Positions 33,532 to 39,039 of a stretch of 40,989 nt of DNA are shown here, in pieces; position 1 is the stretch's first letter, and the number at the start of each line of letters is the position of its first letter. The notes beneath the pieces were generated by a model that saw only the letters and a program-made list of their open reading frames with translations, was not told where the DNA came from and searched no databases. Position numbers and translations under genes: made by a program. The stretch is from Candidatus Zixiibacteriota bacterium. Lineage in GTDB: Bacteria > Zixibacteria > MSB-5A5 > UBA10806. Where the stretch lies: NCBI GenBank assembly GCA_020348065.1, contig CP070742.1:738130-779118 (forward strand). The letters run 5' to 3'.

Positions 33532-33579
33532 CTTCTTTTCCTTTCTGTTTTCTCTTCTTTTTAGTTCTTTTGATTTTAT

Positions 33580-33653
33580 CCCGGGGAGACGGAGGTTGGA
33601 GGGGATCTTCTTCCCGCCGGCTGCCCCGGGCCGTACTCAATACAAAGGAGTAC
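33580..33653 (-). other. Structured intergenic leader between the DUF378 and beta-barrel genes
   Basis: Two perfect inverted repeats lie here: CCCGGGG (33580-33586) with CCCCGGG (33624-33630), and GTACTC (33633-33638) with GAGTAC (33648-33653). A further small hairpin (GGGGA with TTCCC) sits inside the larger loop. No T tract follows on the minus strand, so it is more likely a folded RNA segment or processing site than a terminator. Confidence 0.5.
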
Positions 33654-33659
33654 AAATCT

Positions 33660-33884
33660 TTACCTGCTTTCTACTGCAGCCAGACCCCAGCGCTTCTGTA
33701 TGGCTTTCCACTGTAAAGCCTGATAAACGGCGCTAACGCCGACGACGATGTAGATAAGTCTGCTTAACAGAGTCATATCGCCGAGAATCGAGGCGACCAG
33801 ATCAAAACTGAAAAGTCCCACCAGACCCCAGTTCAATCCGCCGATAACCAGCAGAATCGCTACAAGTACGTCAAAAATCTTCAT
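33660..33884 (-). CDS. DUF378 small membrane protein
   Basis: This is a 74-residue inner-membrane protein of the DUF378 (YuzA-like) family with two helices. LLVIGGLNWGLVGLF in the first helix and the following FDLVASILG are the family signature. The second helix contains RLIYIVVGVSAVYQAL. The biochemical role is unknown. The ATG at 33884 is supported by AAAGGAG. An upstream in-frame ATG at 33962 would add 26 residues covering the promoter and is rejected. It is the first gene of the surface operon, just after the promoter at 33919-33948, and it is divergent from the CarH-type regulator. Confidence 0.88.
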   Translation of the reverse strand: MKIFDVLVAILLVIGGLNWGLVGLFSFDLVASILGDMTLLSRLIYIVVGVSAVYQALQWKAIQKRWGLAAVESR

Positions 33885-33918
33885 TTCAAACTCCTTTAGT
33901 TTAAGGTTTACGTCTTCA

Positions 33919-33948
33919 ATTTTACAACACAAGAACGAGCCTTGTCTA
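33919..33948 (-). promoter_or_regulatory. Promoter of the DUF378/barrel/DUF4397 operon
   Basis: On the minus strand TAGACA (33948-33943) lies 18 bases from TAAAAT (33924-33919). Transcription would start near 33912, with a 28-base leader carrying the AAAGGAG site. The -35 box lies inside the 9-bp sequence ATTAGACAA, which recurs as TTGTCTAAT before the CarH-type gene. Confidence 0.6.
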
Positions 33949-34097
33949 ATCAATGTTCCCATTTTGTATAATTTTTTTATTATTTTTTTATCGTTATATA
34001 CTATAATGAGTTAAGATGATAATAATTCAGATTTAGGAAATTATGTCTATTTTTAGGAACTTTTTGTCTAATTTTTTTGTAATAATGTTTGACAATT
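33942..34097. promoter_or_regulatory. Repeated TTGTCTAAT boxes, candidate operators of the CarH-type regulator
   Basis: TTGTCTAAT occurs at 33942-33950 and 34064-34072, a variant ATGTCTATT at 34043-34051 (21 bp from the second copy), and an inverted half TTTGACAAT at 34089-34097. All lie between the divergent DUF378 and regulator genes. MerR-type B12 repressors bind spaced repeats in their own promoters, so these are plausible operators. The match to a known consensus is only partial. Confidence 0.5.
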
Positions 34098-34115
34098 TAA
34101 AGGAATTGTTTTACG

Positions 34116-35081
34116 ATGGATTTTGAAATGACGGCAAAACACTCGATAAAAGCGGCAGCAAAATTAACAGGGGTCCCCCCTTATCTTATAAGGGCTTGGG
34201 AGAGACGATATAAAGCGGTGATTCCTGAAAGAACCTCGACCAACAGGCGCCTTTATTCCGATCAGGACATCGAAAGGCTTATTCTATTATATAAGGCTAC
34301 ATTAAAAGGCGAGAGTATCGGGCAGGTGGCCGGATTATCCATTGCCGAACTCAGGGAGCTTAACGGAGAGAATGGGATCTGGAATGACAATCGATATAAT
34401 GAAGGAAACAGCAATCGGTTCGGCGAAGATAAAATTATAAGCAAATACGTGGAGTTAACGGAGGATCTCGACCGCACGGGGCTTTATAAAATACTGCTGG
34501 AATCAGAAACCCGATTCAGTAAGAATGTACTCTTGGAGAAGATTATTATCCCGTTCATGCATAAAGTAGGCGATTTATGGGAAGACGGTTCGCTAAAGGT
34601 AGTTCACGAGCATCTGGCCTCTGCCGTTGTCAGGTCATTTCTTGGAGAACTTCTCATATCTCAAAAACCTCCCGAATCCGGGCCCTCGATTATCGGCACC
34701 ACCCCAGTCGGCCAGAATCACGAATTCGGAGCTGTAATCTCCATCCTTTCAGCTATTTCCGAGGGTTGGAGAGGAATTTACCTGGGCTCCAATCTTCCCG
34801 CCGAGGAAATCGCCTTCGGAGCCGAAAAATATCGCGCAAGAGTCATAGCGCTAAGCCTAGTTCATCCGGCGGACGACCCGCATCTCCATATGGAACTGCA
34901 TAAATTGCGGCGGATGGTTGGCGATGATGCAACTATTATTGCCGGCGGTCGATCGGCAGACAATTACGGCACGGCGTTACGGGATATAAAAGCCATAATA
35001 GCAGGTAACATGGCCGAATATAGAAAGACCTTACGCGAGATAAGAGAGTCTGCCGATGTATTAAATCAATCTTCCAGTTAG
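34116..35081 (+). CDS. MerR-family B12-dependent light-responsive repressor, CarH/LitR type
   Basis: This is a DNA-binding photoreceptor of 321 residues. Residues about 8-80 are a MerR helix-turn-helix (AAKLTGVPPYLIRAWERRY, then STNRRLYSDQDIERL). The four-helix cobalamin cap (105-185) contains LWEDGSLKVVHEHL with Trp155, Glu165 and His166, spaced as Trp131, Glu141 and His142 of Thermus CarH. The Rossmann B12 domain (190-315) has VGQNHEFGA with His202 as the expected lower ligand, then GWRGIYLGSNLP and IIAGGRS. The family binds adenosylcobalamin as a tetramer in the dark and leaves DNA in light. The Glu two residues before the ligand His in CarH is Gln here. It starts a four-gene operon with photolyase, which fits light induction. 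Confidence 0.9.
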   Translation: MDFEMTAKHSIKAAAKLTGVPPYLIRAWERRYKAVIPERTSTNRRLYSDQDIERLILLYKATLKGESIGQVAGLSIAELRELNGENGIWNDNRYNEGNSNRFGEDKIISKYVELTEDLDRTGLYKILLESETRFSKNVLLEKIIIPFMHKVGDLWEDGSLKVVHEHLASAVVRSFLGELLISQKPPESGPSIIGTTPVGQNHEFGAVISILSAISEGWRGIYLGSNLPAEEIAFGAEKYRARVIALSLVHPADDPHLHMELHKLRRMVGDDATIIAGGRSADNYGTALRDIKAIIAGNMAEYRKTLREIRESADVLNQSSS

Positions 35082-35111
35082 TATCAACCCTCCGTGACAG
35101 GATTTCGAACC

Positions 35112-36485
35112 ATGAAATCAAACGTAAATCCTGACCGAATTCGGAAACTGAAAAAACCGGTCTATGACAGCGGTCCCATCGTTTACTGGATGAGCCGGGA
35201 CCAGCGGGTATACGACAACTGGGCGCTTATCTACGCCCGGGAACTGGCCGACCGATTCAATACCTCCCTGGGAGTTGTATTCTGCCTGGCTCCGAATTTT
35301 CTCGACGCGACTTTGAGACAGTATGATTTCATGATAAAGGGATTGAGACAGGTCGAATCTGATCTTAAAAAACTGAATATACCGTTTTTCGTCCAAACTG
35401 GAGATCCCGGGCGTGAGATACCGAGATTTATAAAGGAATGCGGGGCCGGGGCTCTTGTTGGCGACTTTTCCCCCTTGAAAATCAAGCGGGGATGGAATGA
35501 AATAATATTAAAAAGGATCGATATCCCCTTTTACGAGGTTGACACCCACAATATAGTCCCATGCTGGATCGCCTCCGAAAAACAGGAATACGCGGCCTAC
35601 ACCATCCGCCCGAAGATAAGCCGCCTGCTGGATACATTTCTTGATAAATTCCCGGCGCCGAAGAAACAGGCAGCCCGGTTTCCTCTGAAAACAAAGGCTA
35701 TTAAGTGGCGCGAAATTGAAAATACGATCAAGGTTGACAGGTCGGTAAAACCGGTTGACTGGTGTAAGCCCGGATATCATGGCGGCATGGATGCGCTGAA
35801 GGAATTTAAGCGTAAAAGGCTTCCTAATTACGCCGATCAACGTAACGATCCGACCAAAAAGACGCAATCGGATCTCTCACCATATTTGCATTTCGGGCAG
35901 ATCTCCGCTCAGAGGGTCGCGCTGGAGGTGAGCGCGCAAAAGAAATATCCGGATTCGGTAAAATCTTTTCTGGAAGAGCTGATCGTCAGACGCGAGCTTT
36001 CCGATAATTTCTGTTACTACAATGAAAATTACGATTCAGTCAGGGGCTTTCCCCCCTGGGCCCTGGAGACCTTGAATAAACGTCGTAAGGATAAACGAGA
36101 ATTCATTTATTCACGACAGCAATTCGAGAATGCCGAAACTCATGATCCGTTATGGAACGCCGCCCAGGACGAAATGGTTTATTACGGCAAGATGAATGGA
36201 TATCTCAGAATGTACTGGGCCAAGAAGATCCTGGAATGGTCGAATTCCCCTGAAGAGGCTTTTGAAACGGCGATTTATCTGAACGATCGTTACCAGCTTG
36301 ACGGCCGCGATCCCAACGGCTATGCCGGGGTGGCCTGGAGTGTTGGCGGTTTACATGACCGTCCCTGGCCGGAAAGAGAGATTTTCGGCAAAATAAGGTT
36401 TATGAGCTATGATGGCTGCCGTCGCAAATTCGATATAGAGAAATATATCGCGAAAATCGAAAAGCTCAGGAAATCCGAAAAATGA
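35112..36485 (+). CDS. phr: Class II CPD photolyase (deoxyribodipyrimidine photolyase)
   Basis: This is a flavoprotein of 457 residues that uses blue light to split UV-made cyclobutane pyrimidine dimers. Class II features are clear: VYWMSRDQRVYDNWAL near the N-terminus, DTHNIVPCWIASEKQEYAAY, and the FAD-domain signatures YYGKMNGYLRMYWAKKILEW and LNDRYQLDGRDPNGY followed by GGLHDRPWPEREIFGKIR. The ATG at 35112 has AGGA nine bases upstream. An in-frame GTG at 35094 lies before that site and is not used here. The stop overlaps the next start (ATGA). Placement directly after the CarH-type repressor is the classic arrangement of a light-inducible photoprotection operon. Confidence 0.95.
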   Translation: MKSNVNPDRIRKLKKPVYDSGPIVYWMSRDQRVYDNWALIYARELADRFNTSLGVVFCLAPNFLDATLRQYDFMIKGLRQVESDLKKLNIPFFVQTGDPGREIPRFIKECGAGALVGDFSPLKIKRGWNEIILKRIDIPFYEVDTHNIVPCWIASEKQEYAAYTIRPKISRLLDTFLDKFPAPKKQAARFPLKTKAIKWREIENTIKVDRSVKPVDWCKPGYHGGMDALKEFKRKRLPNYADQRNDPTKKTQSDLSPYLHFGQISAQRVALEVSAQKKYPDSVKSFLEELIVRRELSDNFCYYNENYDSVRGFPPWALETLNKRRKDKREFIYSRQQFENAETHDPLWNAAQDEMVYYGKMNGYLRMYWAKKILEWSNSPEEAFETAIYLNDRYQLDGRDPNGYAGVAWSVGGLHDRPWPEREIFGKIRFMSYDGCRRKFDIEKYIAKIEKLRKSEK

Positions 36486-37900
36486 AAGCGGAGGGTGTAA
36501 ATTCGATACTCGTTTTCGGAGCTACAGGCTTTGTCGGGAAGCCGTTAACTGAACGCCTGATTTCAAGAGGATACTCCGTTACCTGCCTGGTTCGGAATTT
36601 AAAGCGAGCGAAGGAATTGCTTCCGGGTGAGGTCAATCTAATAGAGGGAAATGTACTGAATTACGAAGACGTTCTTAATGCCTCCGAAAACATAGACATC
36701 ATATACTACCTGGTTCATTCCATACCATACGGCGAAAAAAAGTTTGAGAAGCTGGATATTCAGGCTGCCCGGAATGTGGCGTCGGCTGCCGCAGGAAACA
36801 AGGTGAACAGGATCATATACCTCGGCGGGTTGGGCAAAAAAGATTCAAATAGCTCGGCCCATCTCAAAAGCCGTCATGAAGTGGGAGAAATCCTGCGGAC
36901 TGGCGGTTGCCGGGTAACCGAGTTCCGGGCCGCGGTAATCGCCGGCAAAGGCGGGCTTTCGTTCGAGATGATTCATCATCTGGTTAACAGGCTTCCGGTG
37001 ATGATCTGCCCCATGTGGGTATATACCAGGACCCAGCCCATAGCTCTCCCCGACGTCGTCAGGTACCTGGGAAAGTGCCTGGAAATTCGGGAATCGGAGG
37101 ATAAGATTATCGATATCGGCGGGCCGGATATTTTATCCTATGGTGAGATGATGACCGCCATGTCCGAGGCGCTGGGACTTAAAAGATATTTGATCAGGGT
37201 ACCCGTCCTTACGCCGCGACTGTCTTCCTACTGGGTTGATCTGGTAACCCCCGTTCAAGCCTCGTACGCCAGGACGCTTATCGAGGGGCTTCGATATGAG
37301 ACCGTTTGTGAAAATGACCTGGCGAATAGATTATTTAATTTCAGACCCACTGGTTTCCGGGATACGGTAAAAGAATACCCGGGATCATTAAATCCTCACA
37401 ACGGTACAGCACCAACAATAGATAATATCGACGAATCTCATATTTTCGTCTCGCGGGTGGAAAAAGATGTTAAATGCCCGGCGCCCGGGCTATTCAATAC
37501 GGTAAGAGGCATCGGAGGTGATCACGGATGGTTTTACGCCAATTGGCTTTGGAAGCTCCGAGGTTTTATAGACAGTTTGATGGGCGGGATCGGCTACAGA
37601 AAGGGACGGGATAATGAAACGGAGATGAATATCGGTGACAAAATTGATTTCTGGCGGGTCGAAGAATACAGGCTTAATATGCTAATCCGTTTGAGGGCCG
37701 AGATGAAGGTATGGGGCTATGGCTGGCTGGAATTCGAAACTGTCAGTCTAAACGGCTCAAATTCTCGACTCTCAATTTGCGCCTATTATTACCCGCGCGG
37801 AATGTTCGGATATATCTACTGGTTTTTTACCCGACCTATTCATAAAATAGTCTTCAGCGGGATGGCCAAAAAGATTGCCCGACAAGCGGAAAAATTGTAA
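36482..37900 (+). CDS. SDR-family NAD(P)-binding protein with C-terminal DUF2867
   Basis: This is a two-domain protein of 472 residues. The N-terminal half is an atypical short-chain dehydrogenase with VFGATGFVGKPL, in which Gly13, Gly16 and Gly19 form the dinucleotide loop. It also has YYLVHSIPYG and RIIYLGGLG strands. The C-terminal part (about 320-470) matches DUF2867, with GGDHGWFYANWLWKLRG and DKIDFWRVEE. The substrate is unknown. Its start overlaps the photolyase stop, indicating coupled translation. Proteins of this kind are frequent neighbours of LitR/CarH-controlled photolyase genes. A role in making or repairing a light-exposed lipid or pigment is a guess. Confidence 0.88.
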   Translation: MKAEGVNSILVFGATGFVGKPLTERLISRGYSVTCLVRNLKRAKELLPGEVNLIEGNVLNYEDVLNASENIDIIYYLVHSIPYGEKKFEKLDIQAARNVASAAAGNKVNRIIYLGGLGKKDSNSSAHLKSRHEVGEILRTGGCRVTEFRAAVIAGKGGLSFEMIHHLVNRLPVMICPMWVYTRTQPIALPDVVRYLGKCLEIRESEDKIIDIGGPDILSYGEMMTAMSEALGLKRYLIRVPVLTPRLSSYWVDLVTPVQASYARTLIEGLRYETVCENDLANRLFNFRPTGFRDTVKEYPGSLNPHNGTAPTIDNIDESHIFVSRVEKDVKCPAPGLFNTVRGIGGDHGWFYANWLWKLRGFIDSLMGGIGYRKGRDNETEMNIGDKIDFWRVEEYRLNMLIRLRAEMKVWGYGWLEFETVSLNGSNSRLSICAYYYPRGMFGYIYWFFTRPIHKIVFSGMAKKIARQAEKL

Positions 37901-37929
37901 TTTGGGAAAAATCTATATTGGGAAAGAAT

Positions 37930-38898
37930 ATGAAAAAAACAGATAATGATAAAGATCCCATAAAGGTCGGCATTAGCGCCTGCCTCCTGGGTGACAAGGT
38001 GCGCTGGGACGCCGGCCATAAAAGAGACCGTTATATTAGCGATATACTGGGCGAATATTTCAGGTTTGTCCCGGTCTGCCCCGAGGTGGAGGCGGGAATG
38101 GGTGTGCCCCGCGAATCGGTGAGGCTGGTAGGAGATATTTCATCTCCCAGAATGGTCGGCAACAAAACCGGCGAGGACTGGACCGATCGGATGAACCAAT
38201 ATATTCAAAAAAGGACAAAACAACTCGAACGTTATAATTTCTCCGGATACATTCTGAAAAAAGACTCGCCCAGCTGCGGTATGGAAAGGGTCAGGGTGTA
38301 CCAGAAATCGGGTATTCCGTTAAAGCAGGGGCGCGGATTTTTCGGCGGCGCCCTGGTGGATCATTTCGTCAATCTACCTATCGAGGAAGAGGGCAGGCTC
38401 AACGATCCCGCATTGAGAGAGAATTTTATTGTTCGGGTATTCGCATATTCACGTCTGCAGCATCTTTTCAAGGGGAAATTCAGCAGGAGTGAAATTGTCC
38501 GATTCCATACCGTTCATAAATACCTGCTTTTGGCTCACAGTCCGAAACATTATAAAATACTGGGCCATCTGGTAGCGCAGGTTAAAAGATATAAGCCGGG
38601 AAATTTCAAAGAGAGATATGTGGAGATTTTTATGCAGGCGCTCTCGGTGAAATCTTCCGCCCGGAAAAATGTAAATGTCCTGCATCATATCATGGGATTT
38701 CTCAAACCGCACCTTGGGGCTCATGCCAGGGCCGATATAATAAAGATTATAGAAAATTACCGTAACGGGCTGGTGCCGCTGATTGTGCCTCTAACACTGA
38801 TAAAACATTACGTCAAGTTATTCGACATCGAATATATTAAAGACCAGGTCTATCTCAATCCTCATCCTGAGGAGCTGATGCTGAGAAATCATGTTTAA
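37930..38898 (+). CDS. DUF523-DUF1722 protein (TudS/YbgA-like)
   Basis: This is a cytoplasmic protein of about 322 residues. The N-terminal DUF523 domain (about 10-160) shows three cysteines placed for an iron-sulfur cluster: Cys18 in GISACLLGDKVRWD, Cys50 in VPVCPEVEAGMGVPRE and Cys116 in DSPSCGMERV. Related TudS proteins use a [4Fe-4S] cluster to desulfurate thiouracil. The C-terminal DUF1722 domain (about 190-310; FHTVHKYLLLAHSPKHYKILG) is the YbgA domain, which in E. coli lies next to phrB. The ATG at 37930 is preferred. A TTG four codons earlier is possible. It is the last gene of the CarH-type operon. Its neighbourhood supports a task in nucleotide or tRNA-sulfur damage control under light, still an inference. 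Confidence 0.9.
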   Translation: MKKTDNDKDPIKVGISACLLGDKVRWDAGHKRDRYISDILGEYFRFVPVCPEVEAGMGVPRESVRLVGDISSPRMVGNKTGEDWTDRMNQYIQKRTKQLERYNFSGYILKKDSPSCGMERVRVYQKSGIPLKQGRGFFGGALVDHFVNLPIEEEGRLNDPALRENFIVRVFAYSRLQHLFKGKFSRSEIVRFHTVHKYLLLAHSPKHYKILGHLVAQVKRYKPGNFKERYVEIFMQALSVKSSARKNVNVLHHIMGFLKPHLGAHARADIIKIIENYRNGLVPLIVPLTLIKHYVKLFDIEYIKDQVYLNPHPEELMLRNHV

Positions 38899-38927
38899 AA
38901 TTATAATGATTATTTCTTTATTCTCAC

Positions 38928-38960
38928 CAAAAAAACAGGTTACAGCTAAAACGCTGTAAC
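38928..38960 (-). terminator. Rho-independent terminator beyond the tRNA-Leu fragment
   Basis: GTTACAGC (38939-38946) and GCTGTAAC (38953-38960) form a perfect 8-bp stem with a six-base loop. On the minus strand it is followed by CTGTTTTTTT. It lies 16 bases after the 3' end of the tRNA-Leu-like fragment, as a tRNA terminator would. It may also stop plus-strand reading from the operon ending at 38898, though no T tract follows there. Confidence 0.8.
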
Positions 38961-38975
38961 GCGCTGTCTTTAAAC

Positions 38976-39018
38976 TGCCGGAGGCCGGTATCGAACCGGC
39001 ACGGACGAAACCGTCGGA
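38976..39018 (-). pseudogene. 3' fragment of a tRNA-Leu gene
   Basis: Read on the minus strand, the segment has a long variable arm (GACG/CGTC stem), a perfect T-arm (GCCGG, loop TTCGATA, CCGGC) and the acceptor end CTCCGGC plus discriminator A, as in tRNA-Leu starting GCCGGAG. The 5' acceptor strand, D arm and a convincing anticodon arm are missing: the bases upstream run straight into the stop codon of the FG-GAP gene. CCA is not encoded. A fragment limited to the 3' part of a tRNA is the usual leftover of integrase-mediated insertion into a tRNA gene. Confidence 0.7.
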
Positions 39019-39039
39019 GGGCAATACCAACGACTTGAT

